Part shown: piece after piece, positions 54,001 to 64,000 of the stretch
How positions within the stretch are numbered: position 1 is the stretch's first letter
Layout: each line of letters opens with the position of its first letter
Origin: Aphrophora alni
Taxonomy: Eukaryota; Arthropoda; Insecta; Hemiptera; Aphrophoridae
Direction: 5' to 3'
Assembly (NCBI GenBank): GCA_963513935.1
Contig: OY740766.1
Coordinates: forward strand, 1,890,001-1,954,000
DNA length: 64,000 nucleotides
Made by a program: the position numbers and the translations under genes
The notes under the pieces: model-generated
Databases searched by the model: none
Seen by the model: the letters and a program-made list of their open reading frames with translations, nothing else
Told to the model about the DNA's origin: nothing

Positions 54001-57000
54001 AATAAACTTAACCTAAATTTCATTTTGTTCGGTTGCCATTCGGAGTGAGCAAAGTAGTGTGTAAAGTAGTGGGCAAAGTGAAACTGTTGAGAAATCAGCT
54101 GTTTTGCAAACTAATTTAAATGAACAAAATGCCACTTTGTCAACAACTGTAGACAAACATTATTTCGTCATAATGATATGTCATCATTATGACATATCAA
54201 GATGTTACCAAGATATCATAATATCTTGATGATGTTACCATATCATTATTTGCTGCCAAGATGTTTTTCTTATAGAGTGAGAAATTAAGAGTATTGTTTT
54301 TAAAACAATTTTATATTAAATTGTATACACAATCCAAAATTTAAAATATCTTTCAAGAACATAATTCAAAAGAAATTAGTTTCCAAGAAAATTGTGAAGC
54401 CATATTTTTAAATGAAATCACACTATATAACATGAACAAACTGATTTATCATTATTTACAACAACTAAAATATCAGACTAAAAATATTAAATCTTGCAAT
54501 GATTACAGAAAAAAAATAAAGATCGAACCAGTTAAGAAGCTGATTCTATGACCACAGACCTGAAGGAACCAAAGCAAGTAATATTAATGTAATATTAAAA
54601 TTTGATTTTGAAATAAGTAATTTCAGTAGGTTTTGAAACAGAAAAGAATTGTATTAAAATCAAAAATTACCTGCACATATGTTGTAAGCTTTGAACTTGT
54701 TTAAACCTTGAGACGGGATGCAAGAGTTGCACTCGCATTGGTCCTAGTACCGGCCTTCGGTGCAGAAAGAATAAATAGCGACCACTGCGTGAATGTTCCA
54801 CTGCATTCTCTATAAACTCAACTATTGTGTGACTCTTAAACTTTGTACAACTTCCAAAACTAAAATTGCCTGTCAAGGAAGAACATAATACAATTTTATC
54901 ATAATGACACCACTCATTACATAATAATTTAAAGAAATAACAATGATTACACATTTTTACAGTTTTCCTTTGATCTTAATTATCAGATTAGAATCAAACT
55001 TTATTAAAAAAAAAACATTAAATAGCTAATATTCTTTAAAATATTGTAATCTATGAAGCAAATTAAAGATATTGGCAGTCAAAAATGCATTGTCCTTTTT
55101 TTATATCATAGAATTGGGTTTAAATAAAAATTAAAAATAATTTGGAAACTCCTCTCCCTCAGGTGAAAGGGTGCATTTGAAAAATTTATTGAAATTTTCA
55201 TAAAAATCAAGTATGCCTTTTCTGTATTGCACTTATAAATATAATTAACAAAACAATTTTTCCCACAACAAGCATATATTTGTGGGAATTTTAGTAAATT
55301 CCTGTATGTGATGATAATGAACAAAGTTATGAATTGTTTTTTAAACAATGAAATTGGAATAAAGAGCCTCGGAAACACCATTTATCAGAGCTTCAACATT
55401 CCCCCCCCCTCACAGTATCAGAGAAATATATTATGGTAGTGAAATTTTATACAAGTTATAAACCTTGTAAAAAAATGTTCAATGAAATTGAGATGTTAGG
55501 TGTCATAGATGATTTGACATGACTCCATAACAAACCCAAGTTCAAGTAGATTTTATAATACAAACTTAATCAAAATATTAAAATTTGTCTTACCTTGGTC
55601 ATGTTCGATCCTAACATGTCTTACACAACCATTGAGCTTAAATGTAAGTGAAAATATATAATGATCGTCGCTGCTATCTCTCACAATGAAAGATCCGTCT
55701 GGCTCATTGGATAAAATCTTTTCTGCAGCCTCACCAGATATTGGACCCCAATACCATCCATACTAAAAAAAAAAAATATATTAGAAAATTTTAAGAATAA
55801 TCTCATTGTGTGAAACAAACTATAAAGAGAAACTCTGAGTTTTTACAATTAAAATCTGAACTAAACACTATTTTTACAACTGCACAGAGAAGAACATATT
55901 AAGGTAAAGGTATAGAATATAATTAAGAATATAGAACCATTAGGCCTAGTTAGGTGGTTAAAGAGAAATTAAAAACAGTAGAAAGAGAAGAATGATATTA
56001 TATACAATAAAATGGTCACTAAGAACAATTCATTTATTTATGTAGATGATTTTCTCAGAGGTTTCTAGTCATCTATATTTTTCTTTTTCTTTGTAAGAAT
56101 GTACAGTCTAAACAAATTAAGAAATTGAAAGAAAATTAATAAGAAAATGTACAGTAGAGTCTCGGTTAACCGTCACCCTTTTTACCGCCAGTTTCTGTTA
56201 ACCGTCAGGACAGGGGGGGGGAATAGTACACATGTAATACGTAATGGTGTACAGTATATATTTAATGTGGTATAAATGTTTACAAGTTAGTATCATACTC
56301 AAATTTGATTGTAAAGAATAATGCGCTGTCTAAACAGTTGACTATGGCATTTCTGTACAAAAATTTTATAATGTACAGTACTATGCCTCAGTCTACTTGT
56401 AAACGTGACATTATTCACGGCACTATTGGGAACGAGTCACCAATTCCTAGAACAGTGGCCAAATCATTGTTAGTTTTGTGCGTGGCATCAGACAGTCTTG
56501 TCTTATTCAAGACAATATAACTTACATTTATATTACAATTAATGTTTCAGTAGTACAATATACAGTAATTGTTTTAAGTTACATTGTTAATAATATCTTT
56601 AACATAAAAGGACAGTGTATCATATAGTTTACTGTACAGTACAATACTGTATTTCGAAGACTTTACTAAATTTGTTTAATTAATAGTTACTGTAAATAGA
56701 AAATTTAAAAGTCTTACTAAATTTTCCCAACCAATTTCTTTTTAGTTAAAAAGAAATAACAGTACAAATATTCTGTGTTATAAACACTGTTCAAAACTTA
56801 ATAGTACAGTATTTTTATCAATCGCCGATGACTTCCAGAAGTCTGAGAAGTCTATTTCTTTTATCTGTCTATTCTCTCATCCGTCACCCCACCAGCCCCG
56901 AGAATGACGGTTAATCGAGACTCTACTGTATAAGAAATTAAGAAAATCAATTATCTATACAGATAGATCAACAGTTCTTAATTATAAAGTTAATATAAAT

Positions 57001-60000
57001 AGCTATCCTCCCACTTCCCAATAACATATTTCTACTATTTATACAATCAACTCGACCACATTTCTAAGTGTAATGATGGTTACATGGAAGTAATACTGTA
57101 CCTGATCATATGGAATGAATCATTAATCAATTTGTATCCCTTTCATTACTAATAAGGACATAATCAACAAGTCACTTTTGATAACACCTAAACTATTAAA
57201 TAACTAGGGAATTAAACCAATTAACATTATAACTAATACTTCACTGATATGATTTTGTTTGATCCTGGAGGTTTAAACCCTTTCGAAACACTGATGAAAA
57301 ATTGTGATTACTTAGTAATTATATAATTATCCTAGGATCATATGAGAAGAGATGAAGGGTAAAAACTAATCACTTTTGAATAATCATTATAACACAGTCG
57401 ATTTTAAAAACATACTATAAAATTTTTAAAACCTCATCTTTCATTAAGCGAAAACATTCATTATTTTCGTTTAATTTTGTTTTTTGTCAGAATTCCTCTT
57501 GTGGCCGTCGCCCGCTTTTTGGCGGCAGAAAACCCCCTGCTGAAAAATCAGAAGTTCTCTGCTGGTTGGAGACTGCATCCACGATGGCCGAAATCTGTCA
57601 GAATGGCTAGAGGATGCGGTCCCAAGCGATAATTAAATTTCACGCAACGCAAGTTTAGTGTTAAATGATTTACAGTTTTATTAATACAAATAATTATTTA
57701 GATTTAACTAACAGACTCGAAGCGGACTGACTCCAAACCACTCCTTGTCTGTTCTATTCCCCCCCTTCTTAGTGATCTCACTAACTCAGCATCTATTACT
57801 TTATAGAAAATTACAATTTAGGATCTGTTAGGATTGGCTTCTCTAAACTGACTTACTTCTTTAACTTCAATACAATCAAATCAGTGGTTCAGTACTCAAT
57901 TAATCTTTATTAACAATTATTATTAAGAATGACTATCTCCTATCTTATTACAATACTACAATATCCTTATTACTACTATTAATCCAGAATGACTCTAATT
58001 GTTGTGACTCACAGATCTGATTCTACGTTATATTTTATAATTACTAGTCTCTGAAATAATTATAAGGTTTATACACGAAGTTTGCTCACCCTGCTAGCCA
58101 TTCATCGATGCTCATCTGAAGTGTCAATAATCCTAGGTAGCTCGTACACGCCAAGTCCGTCTGGCTATCTTCAAGAATTATACTCCCAGAAAGCTCTTAC
58201 TCGCCAAGTCCATTTGGCTATCTTCAATAATTCCTGCAGCACCTTCCTTAATCAATCTTGGACCACTGACCAAGTTTTCTCCCATCCAAGGGTTTATATT
58301 TGTTTGTAGCATCAATGACATCTGCCTTGCTTGCGAGGTAAGCAATTTCATCATTTTTCCAGGTCTGTCACAATAATTGTTGTCATACTGGGTTCTTAAA
58401 AAGAACTTAGACTATATTCTTAACCAAAACTATCCTAATTCCTAACAGATCCCTTTTCAATAAATATCAATTATTAATTATATATTGTAATGGTGGGCTC
58501 CTTGGCTGGGCCACACTATTTTCTTGTGTTAATTTTTTCTTCTTTAGTTCAAGCACTTTGCGTTCAAGATAAAATATATAATGTATCAGATTAATTCATG
58601 TTTATATTAAATAAAAATTTGTACTCAAAAACGTTTTTACTTTACTCCTCTTTGTCACTTCTAACTTTAAACATTGAAAAAAAATTTTAATGGATTCTCT
58701 AACATTGTATTAATACATTATTAACATTTTTAATTGACAAATACACCTATGAACTTCTTTATATTATCTTTTAATTGTTAGTGATGTTCTTTAAAAAAAA
58801 GCCATTAGGTAATTTATTCATCAATTTTTCTTACCTGAGTGTCATCGCTAACATTTCCTCAGGAACAAATGCTATACTCACAGTAAACACGGATCCTTCT
58901 TCACATTCGTTCTGATTGTTTGGTAGTTCATGAAACGATATATAGACTTTCGATTATTATGTTATTATAACGATTATTATGTTTTCGTCCCTTTACAATA
59001 AAAAAACATTACTTGATGATTTTTATTTTTGAGCTTACCCATATATATATATATATTTTCTTCAGGTTTATTTTTAAACAAAATGTTATTAACACACTAC
59101 AATCCCTCAATTTGTCACTACTTTTTCGCTTTTTATTTTTTTCTATATTTACCTCTTTATTTTAACTCCCTCCCTCTCCCCCCCCCCCATTCAAATAATT
59201 CAACATTGTAAAACAAAATTTTCCGATCTCCCAATATAAAACAAATTTTTAAAATTTTATTAAACTAAAGTTATATACCCCTCCATTCAATCCTAAATTA
59301 ATTTTCCACACCCAACCCTCCTCTATATTATCTTTTTAAACACATCCTACTTTAAGAATCTCCTTAACCCATTTTTAAATTTGAACATAAAACTATTAAT
59401 CTTATTTCTTCTGACTTTAATATTTAAAAAATTGAATAAGCTCAACCACCCAACACAATAAAGCATCCTTTAAAAACCACATATAAGTCTTTTACAACAC
59501 AGTTCTATACATCCCCCCCACCATAACTATATGTTGATTACTATTCCTGGATTTTATGTAGTTTTCCTAATATTTATTTATACAATGACCCTGAGGTCTG
59601 GGAGTGACCTATCCTCATTCGTTAATATTGTTGCACCCCATTCCTTTCAGATGTCACCTGGGTTGGCAGAAATTCCCGAATGGCCAAAGTACACACCCTC
59701 ATAATTTTGGGCGACAGTCAAGTGACACGCCTAAAAACTTCTGCAAAGCCGAACCGTATGAAGACAACACCAAATATTTTTTCACCGTATATCCAGTATA
59801 ACTGTACCATTAATGGACGGTTATGTTAAATTCAATCGGTATATTTTCCCGGCAAGTCATGTTTTTGATTTGCTAACATCCAACGATATTTTACGAGACG
59901 ACTCGCTATGTTTAAAAACCATTTTCATGTCCGCTTTTCAACTTATCTGTTGCATCAACACAAAGGACAAATTAACTTTCCGCTTAATATCAAACCAACC

Positions 60001-62292
60001 ATCAAAAATTCAACCCATTAATTAACCTAACCTAACCTAACCTGACACACCCAAATGTCTAAGTGACATAAGTTGTAAAAATTTTCACCTTTTCTTTCTT
60101 TCAATCTCATTTTTTATCACTCCCTCACCCATCGTTCGAATTACTTCTTCACAACAAACCAAAAGCGCTAACTTGACACACTCCAGGTGGTTTGGAAGTT
60201 CTCTTCGGTATGGGAGCTGCTCTAACATTGTATCTTTTTTAATACTTTGGAGAAATTATAGATTTTTGTTTTGTACTATGTTTTCCTATTGATCAAATTT
60301 TATTTTTTATATAATATCGATCAGCCATCAGGTTTGCCTCCAGATTTTGTTGCCTTCGGGTTTGTTACATCATAATTTAAGCAAAATAAGCATTTGTAAA
60401 GTTTACCTTATTAGTTTACTTTTTATTTTCACGACTTCTCAGTTAATTAGTAGCTCATATTTATTGATGAAAACATTAATTTGAGATTTGAGAATCAGTT
60501 GTGTTTTGTATCTAACAATGCATATATATTTTATGAGATCAAAGTACAGATAAATGCTACACTGCTAATTCTAAAAATTTCTCTATACCAATCTAACCTT
60601 AACGGATTAAACAAATGATCTATTTTGATATTGTAATTGTCCAAGTACTACTAAGCTAAATGAATAACAGTTGTTATTATATATGAAACTAGATTAGGTT
60701 AACTTTAATTCCTTTTTCTAATGGACAGAATATCTGTGTGGTAACCACTAGTAATAAATAAATATTAAAATAATTTAGAAACTTACATCTTTGACTTTTT
60801 CAATACTAGCAGCAAAATCCATATTGGTTTCTTCACAATCATCTACAAGGTCCAATGATTCAATAGTATCAGTGTGGTTGGAAACTGGAAGTGGAGGAAG
60901 CGCACGCTTAGAAAAAGGAGGCGCACAAGGCACACCTAACACTAACATTGTATCCGGTGGAGGTTCTGAACGACGAAACCTAAATAAATTACATAGAGTT
61001 TGTTTTAAAGTATTAGAAAAACTGTTTTTCCCGTGAGGGGATGTTTTCTTTGACTTTTCTACATGTTCAGCATCTGTCATTTTATTATTCTCAATTGGTT
61101 CACACTGTTCTTTACTTTTACGATTTTTAATGTTTATTGCAAAAGTGTTCTTCCTATTTTTTCTGTTTGGCTGGAGTCCAGGTTGTTGTTTAGTAGATCT
61201 ATCACTTTCCTGGACATGATGTTCTCCAGAAGAATCACTTGCTGATGAGTAAAGGTTGTGAAGAAATTGCCGTACTTCCTGTAAGGTCATGTGTATAGGT
61301 TCACAAGTTTGCTTTGTTCGTCCCGATGTTCCTGGTACACTGTGTCGTTTATTTTCTACTGGTGGAGAAACAACTTTTTCTATAGGGGTAGTAGTAGTTA
61401 AAGGATGGTCCAATTCATCATTATGGGTCGTATGTCTACGGCGTTTTCGATGATGTCTATACAATAAAAAAAAAATTAATTAATATTAGTACCAGTTAAC
61501 TGCAAACAGACATATGAACAAATAGAAACACATAACGATATAAAATATATGTATATCAGATATTCTAAAATAATTGGGAATTTTTATGTTCACCTTTTAT
61601 TAATAAAATCACAGATGTTAAGTCACATTGTTTACTTTAATATTAAATCAACCAATTTAGAACATTTCCTACATACAACAATGAAACCTTCCAAAAAATA
61701 AAACTGAAATTTATACACTAAATTTAACAGCAATATATTCTGAATTATTGATTTTTCTTTCTCTATAGATTTACCAAGAATGGATTATTTTCAAGTATAT
61801 AAAAATAATTTTAAAGTCTATATATTAATATAAATACTATTTTATAACCTTTCTGTTTAAAATATGATTGTGTGCAATATACCTGTGTTGTCTTTTAGGT
61901 CTTTGTGAACATGGTCTAAGTGAATCTACAGGCAGAGTGTATATGTCACTATCAAATGGTACATTATACATATCTGTAATCGTAGTGAGGATATCATGTG
62001 ACATGGCAGATGTAATAAAACTAGAGTCATCAGCTTTATTAGCAACTGGGACGGATAGAGAGTTGTGAGAAGATGACAGACGAGATGATAATGAATTGCG
62101 AGAAGCTGGCCGGCGATGAATTGGATCAGGAGTATAACATAAGCGTGCTCTTCTCCCGCCAATTTCGGGTGGTGTGTCTTGAAACTCAAGCGGAGGATCA
62201 ATAGCACATAATCCTGGACCTTTCTTCACAGTGTTATAGCCTTCTCCCAGTGATACAGAATCCAAAGACTTCTCACCTTCACTCTCAAGCAA
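47222..62292 (-). CDS. SOCS6/SOCS7-class suppressor of cytokine signalling (partial, 5' exons outside window)
   Basis: Adaptor whose SH2 domain binds phosphotyrosine targets and whose SOCS box recruits Elongin B/C and Cullin-5 for ubiquitination. Exons (minus strand): 62292-61883, 61456-60787, 55762-55594, 54869-54671, 47402-47222. All junctions are GT-AG and in frame, giving 542 residues plus stop. Residues 1-360 are a low-complexity region with basic (KRQHRHHRKRRRH) and proline-rich (ALPPLPVS) stretches. The SH2 domain starts at 361 (YGWYWGPISGEAAEKIL), with phosphotyrosine-binding Arg388 in FIVRDSSDD. The SOCS box includes SLQHMCRFVI (BC box) and LPLP (Cul5 box). WYWGPI, RDSSDD and SRF-QV-SLQ-CRFVI match SOCS6/7 better than SOCS1-5. 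The first exon opens with an acceptor, not an ATG, so the start is further right, outside the window. Confidence 0.93.
48531..49091 (+). repeat. Two 92-bp direct repeats (48531-48622 and 49000-49091)
   Basis: The copies share GGATCTCAAATATTTCAT, ATCCAAAACCGA and GTACGGCATCAAGCGGCAG, with only a few differences. They bracket about 377 bp of unrelated AT-rich sequence. Possibly ends of one small element; I saw no clear target duplication. Confidence 0.8.
49310..49665 (+). repeat. Dispersed repeat, inverted partner of 57825-58260
   Basis: Shares GAAGATAGCCAGACGGACTT, CAGATCTGTGAGTCACAACA, TTGTAATAAGATAG and TTAATAAA-type blocks with the complement of 57825-58260. It looks like an LTR or other terminal sequence of one family. 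Confidence 0.8.
50467..51362 (+). mobile_element. Merlin-family (IS1016-like) element with 172-bp terminal inverted repeats
   Basis: Inverted repeats 50467-50638 and 51191-51362 are equal in length and nearly identical, starting GGTAATTC(G/T)GAGCAATTAC. They are flanked by an identical 8-bp duplication AAACATTG (50459-50466 and 51363-51370), the length expected for Merlin. The interior carries the start of a transposase and then a long (TA)n run. It is short for an autonomous Merlin and the catalytic part is missing, so it is a deletion derivative. Confidence 0.92.
50672..50940 (+). pseudogene. Merlin transposase N-terminal fragment
   Basis: An ATG just inside the left inverted repeat opens MASGSSDNPFLCDGCENTLL then CFLYEHGVLQRTKVCPTCGG and SMTLNEEKHTFNCWN. 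The pattern FL-E-G-L, C-x-C, M, W/C is the N-terminal zinc-binding part of IS1016/ISXO2-like (Merlin) transposases. Similarity in this frame ends near 50874; the next frame may continue it (HFNKRTEGT), so a frameshift or deletion lies there. No DDE residues remain. The open frame runs on to 51043 only through the (TA)n tract. Confidence 0.75.
51371..53550. other. Intron DNA, no gene
   Basis: AT-rich with a few homopolymers; nothing recognised. Confidence 0.5.
53551..54157. mobile_element. Possible MITE with 16-bp inverted repeats
   Basis: TTTGTCTACAGTTGTT (53551-53566) is repeated inverted as AACAACTGTAGACAAA (54142-54157). CATTAT occurs two bases outside the left repeat and directly outside the right one, a candidate target duplication. 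Related CACTTTG(C/T)(T/C)(C/A)A blocks lie near both ends. Confidence 0.55.
54671..54869 (-). CDS. SOCS6/7-like exon D, SH2 end and SOCS box start
   Basis: Acceptor TTGACAG, donor GTAATT. Encodes GNFSFGSCTKFKSHTIVEFI, ENAVEHSRSGRYLFFL and VSRFKQVQSLQHMCR. Confidence 0.95.
55594..55762 (-). CDS. SOCS6/7-like exon C, SH2 domain first part
   Basis: Acceptor TTTTTAG, donor GTAAGA. Encodes YGWYWGPISGEAAEKILSNE, PDGSFIVRDSSDDHYIFSLT and VRHVRIEHDQ. Confidence 0.96.
56152..56928. mobile_element. Tigger-type MITE C (TA target, CAGTAGAGTC ends)
   Basis: Begins CAGTAGAGTCTCGGTTAACC and ends GGTTAATCGAGACTCTACTG, with TA on both sides (56150-56151, 56929-56930). The terminal repeat runs at least 24 bp. 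It is related in its first bases to MITEs A and B but is a separate subfamily. The interior is non-coding. Confidence 0.92.
56931..57487. other. Intron DNA, no gene
   Basis: Nothing recognised. Confidence 0.5.
57488..58374 (-). repeat. LTR-like repeat block, includes inverted partner of 49310-49665
   Basis: On the minus strand the block would open TGTGACAGACC and close GAATTCTGACA, the TG...CA ends of a long terminal repeat, with AATAAAG-type signals inside. The part 57825-58260 matches 49310-49665 in reverse. GATAGCCAGACGGACTTGG and a variant are duplicated within it (near 58150 and 58210). No matching target duplication was found, so a solo LTR is only a suggestion. Confidence 0.45.
58375..60022. 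other. Intron DNA, no recognised gene
   Basis: Contains C-rich and pyrimidine-rich stretches (59150-59190, 59510-59520). Open frames at 59604-59801 and 59813-60025 did not match any family I know. Confidence 0.4.
60023..60043 (-). repeat. Short interstitial insect-telomere repeat (CCTAA)4
   Basis: TAACCTAACCTAACCTAACC, i.e. TTAGG repeats on the minus strand. It may be a retrotransposon tail or a repaired break. Confidence 0.7.
60787..61456 (-). CDS. SOCS6/7-like exon B
   Basis: Acceptor TTGTATAG, donor GTAAGT. 670 bp, encoding a basic start (RHHRKRRRHTTHN), LQEVRQFLHNLYSS, SNTLKQTLCNLFRFRR and APPFSKRALPPLPVS, ending EKVKD just before the SH2 domain. Confidence 0.88.
61883..62292 (-). CDS. 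SOCS6/7-like exon A (first in window)
   Basis: Acceptor TTTCAG, donor GTATAT. Encodes LLESEGEKSLDSVSLGEGYN through RPKRQH, a serine-rich region with no known domain. There is no ATG near its start, so upstream exons are expected. Confidence 0.85.
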
Positions 62293-62433
62293 CTGAAATA
62301 AACAATATAATATATTGTGTTATCAGTTTTCATTATTGTTTTTATAAATAAAGCAGTACTTAACTAAATTTAAATTTAGTGATTTTTGAATTATTTGACT
62401 TTTCCGCTCATACGTTTTTACTAGCAAGTATTG

Positions 62434-62533
62434 AATATACAATAATATTTCAAGTGAAAAATATACGAACTAGTCCTGAGTTTGATTCCCAGTCTAGGTT
62501 GTATATTTTTCACTTGAAATATTATTGTATATT
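62434..62533. repeat. Perfect 33-bp hairpin with tRNA-like loop
   Basis: Arms 62434-62466 and 62501-62533 are exact complements. The 34-nt loop contains CTGAGTTTGATTCCCAG, which resembles a tRNA T-arm and polymerase III B box (consensus GGTTCGANTCC). It resembles a fold-back of a tRNA-derived SINE or an aberrant insertion. Confidence 0.75.
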
Positions 62534-62623
62534 AGTTTGTAGGGGGTTTGTAGGTATTTTAGCCGCTGTAGGCTTTGTTGACAAGATCTTTCGCTAGTTT
62601 GAATTATATTTTTATACAATGTC

Positions 62624-62816
62624 CAAGGATAAAATAAAGCAAAAGCTTAAAGTTTCAAATATTTATTAGTATAAATGAGCTACAATTGTTTCGCCTTGCG
62701 GCATCGACGGGCTACATCGCAAGAGTAGCCCGTCGATGCCGCAAGGCGAAACAATTGTAGCTCATTTATACTAATAAATATTTGAAACTTTAAGCTTTTG
62801 CTTTATTTTATCCTTG
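62624..62816. repeat. Perfect 92-bp palindrome with paired hammerhead-like motifs
   Basis: Arms 62624-62715 and 62725-62816 are complementary along their length around a 9-nt loop (ATCGCAAGA). Each arm holds CGATGCCGCAAGGCGAAAC (plus copy near 62731-62749), the GCC-GCAA-GGC stem-loop followed by GAAAC. The first box is changed from CTGANGA, so activity is unlikely. Same family as 25010-25205, including the flanking TATGGAGTTTCAA block. Confidence 0.9.
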
Positions 62817-62870
62817 AATATGGAGTTTCAACAAGAAATATCTGCTATTACATTAAAGTTTATACAATGT

Positions 62871-63289
62871 GTTCATTTTTTCAGAAGAAGTTTAATTCAT
62901 TTCTAATTTTTAGAAGTTTACGAGTGGGGACATTGGGAGAGGATATGAGTAATAGTACCTAATGAGGATCAAATAGTGGATGTAGTGAAGCAGATTTAAA
63001 GAGTAAATTACTAAAGGGGAATAGCAGAAGGATTATTATTTCTCAAGATTTGTTGCAAGAAAACTAAAATTTAGTGAATTGTAATGAAAATACTCTGCAA
63101 AATGGATTTACATGGTGTAAGGAATGTTGTTAAGAAGACAAGAACTAGGAGAAATCCAGAGCATGGTTCTCTGTATACAGAATGGATAAGATAAGTTGCT
63201 AGAGATGTTAAATAGAGAGTTAACCTCTTTAAAACAGAAATAGTGTGTTATAATCTAATCATGAAAAACATCCTAGACATGACCTTAGA
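62871..63289. other. Weakly repeat-like intron or flanking DNA
   Basis: May include a more decayed 5' part of the LINE relic that follows. No clear motif. Confidence 0.4.
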
Positions 63290-63600
63290 AAATACTGTTA
63301 AAAAGAGAAAGCTGGATTTAGGGAAAATCATCAATACATAATAATATTAGTTGAAGCTATAAAAGAATATTCAAGTTGAGAGAGAGAGAGGTACTTGTAG
63401 CTTTGAGTGATATAGAAAACCCCCATGACAACATTTCTATACATAATTGTTGGCAGCACTTAACAAATATAGGAGTGAACTCAACTTTAATAACAGCTGT
63501 TAAGAATTTATACAAGGATAATGAGGGTTGTGACATAATAGTAACTACGGCAAAAATGTGGATGGTCTCTCAAACTCTTAAAATTGAATCTTAGATCAGT
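63290..63600 (+). pseudogene. LINE reverse-transcriptase fragment
   Basis: The plus strand, with stops, reads AGFRENHQYIIILVEAIKEY then REVLVALSDIENPHDNISIH, NCWQHLTNIGVNSTLITAVK and NLYKDNEG. This follows the non-LTR RT pattern of GFR, a helix ending in KY, F-D-x-EKA-D-x-(V/I), L-x-x-x-GI and L-x-N-LY. The EKA-D motif has decayed to ENPHD, and the catalytic YADD region is not in view. Confidence 0.75.
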
Positions 63601-64000
63601 TTAAGAGACGTACCTTTTATTCTGAGGATGACTAGATTGTAGTAGCAAAAGATCAAAATAATTTAACCCTTTAAACACAATAATAGGAAATATTCTGCCA
63701 GCACTAATTTGCCCGAAACGCAAAATAGGGAATATTCCACCAGCACATAATTAAAAGCATAGTTTGTAAAATGGGAGGTAGGGAATAGTATAATACAAAA
63801 ATTGTATATAGGCGGAGAATAGGTACTATTTAGTGAATCTAGTAGTAACATGAAGTGTCAAAATTGTGTTTTCTTAGTAATCTGCTGTTTTTGCAATATC
63901 CCGCAAATTATTCTAATTGGAATATTCCACAGACACACTAGTTCCCATTGAAAAGCATAAGGGAGTTGAATTGTTTTGTTATATTGTAAGTGTGTGTTTC
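63601..64000. other. Right edge, no gene
   Basis: A block GGGAATATTCCACCAGCAC with a related GGAAATATTCTGCCAGCAC about 50-60 bp before it suggests short tandem duplication. No exon of the SOCS gene recognised here. Confidence 0.4.

Noticed and set aside
57280..57305. A further hammerhead-like motif (GAAAC then CTGATGA)
   Set aside because: The boxes are present but in circularly permuted order, with no stem joining them that I could see.
59604..60025. Open frames of 65 and 70 codons as small genes
   Set aside because: No recognisable motif and ordinary length for chance frames in a less AT-rich stretch.
62467..62500. A tRNA gene
   Set aside because: Only a T-arm-like segment is present; acceptor, D and anticodon arms are missing and the hairpin arms are not tRNA-like.
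1..64000. CRISPR arrays, bacterial operons, riboswitches
   Set aside because: Intron structure, splice signals and element types are eukaryotic; the regular repeats seen are microsatellites, minisatellites or decayed tandem units without spacers.

Overview
The window looks like a piece of an arthropod, most likely insect, nuclear genome. It is AT-rich, its genes are split by large introns, it carries a short interstitial run of the insect telomere motif (CCTAA/TTAGG), and it is packed with insect-type transposable elements. I cannot assign a species.

Two conserved host genes are visible, both on the minus strand. (1) NOP58 (box C/D snoRNP core protein) runs from its ATG at 34629 down to at least 2276. 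I recovered twelve exons with GT-AG junctions that keep frame and cover about 519 codons; the exact 3' end is ambiguous. (2) A SOCS6/SOCS7-class suppressor of cytokine signalling (Drosophila Socs16D type) runs from 62292 down to its stop at 47222. Five in-frame exons encode a disordered N-terminal region, a complete SH2 domain and a SOCS box; its 5' exons lie beyond the right edge. About 12.6 kb of intergenic DNA (34630-47221) separates the two genes.

Everything else is repeats and transposon remains. The best preserved is a complete piggyBac-like element (10597-12926) nested in NOP58 intron 9, with a TTAA target duplication, matching terminal repeats and an uninterrupted transposase. Others are: pogo/Tigger (jerky-like) relics at 2955-7035 and 16226-16790; a second piggyBac fragment at 8120-8325; a scrambled Gypsy relic at 13690-14090; a Jockey-type RNase H relic at 22846-23780; a Copia relic at 30690-32115 interrupted by a piggyBac-derived MITE; two nested hAT-like MITEs at 32220-32688; a LINE reverse-transcriptase relic at 35640-36385; a Polinton-type DNA polymerase B fragment near 36714-37160; a BEL/Pao relic at 45010-45960; a Merlin-family element at 50467-51362; three long Tigger-type MITEs; and a LINE relic at 63290-63600.

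The most unusual signal is a recurring small motif, TGATGATG-like sequence, short stem, then GAAAC. It resembles a hammerhead ribozyme core and sits in at least six otherwise different repeats. Several of these are large palindromes (21450-22035, 25050-25205, 62624-62816), and one is an insertion with a 16-bp target duplication (3360-3608). This is what Penelope-like or retrozyme-like elements would leave behind. Catalytic competence is not established: every copy has a one-base offset in the second stem or a changed core base.
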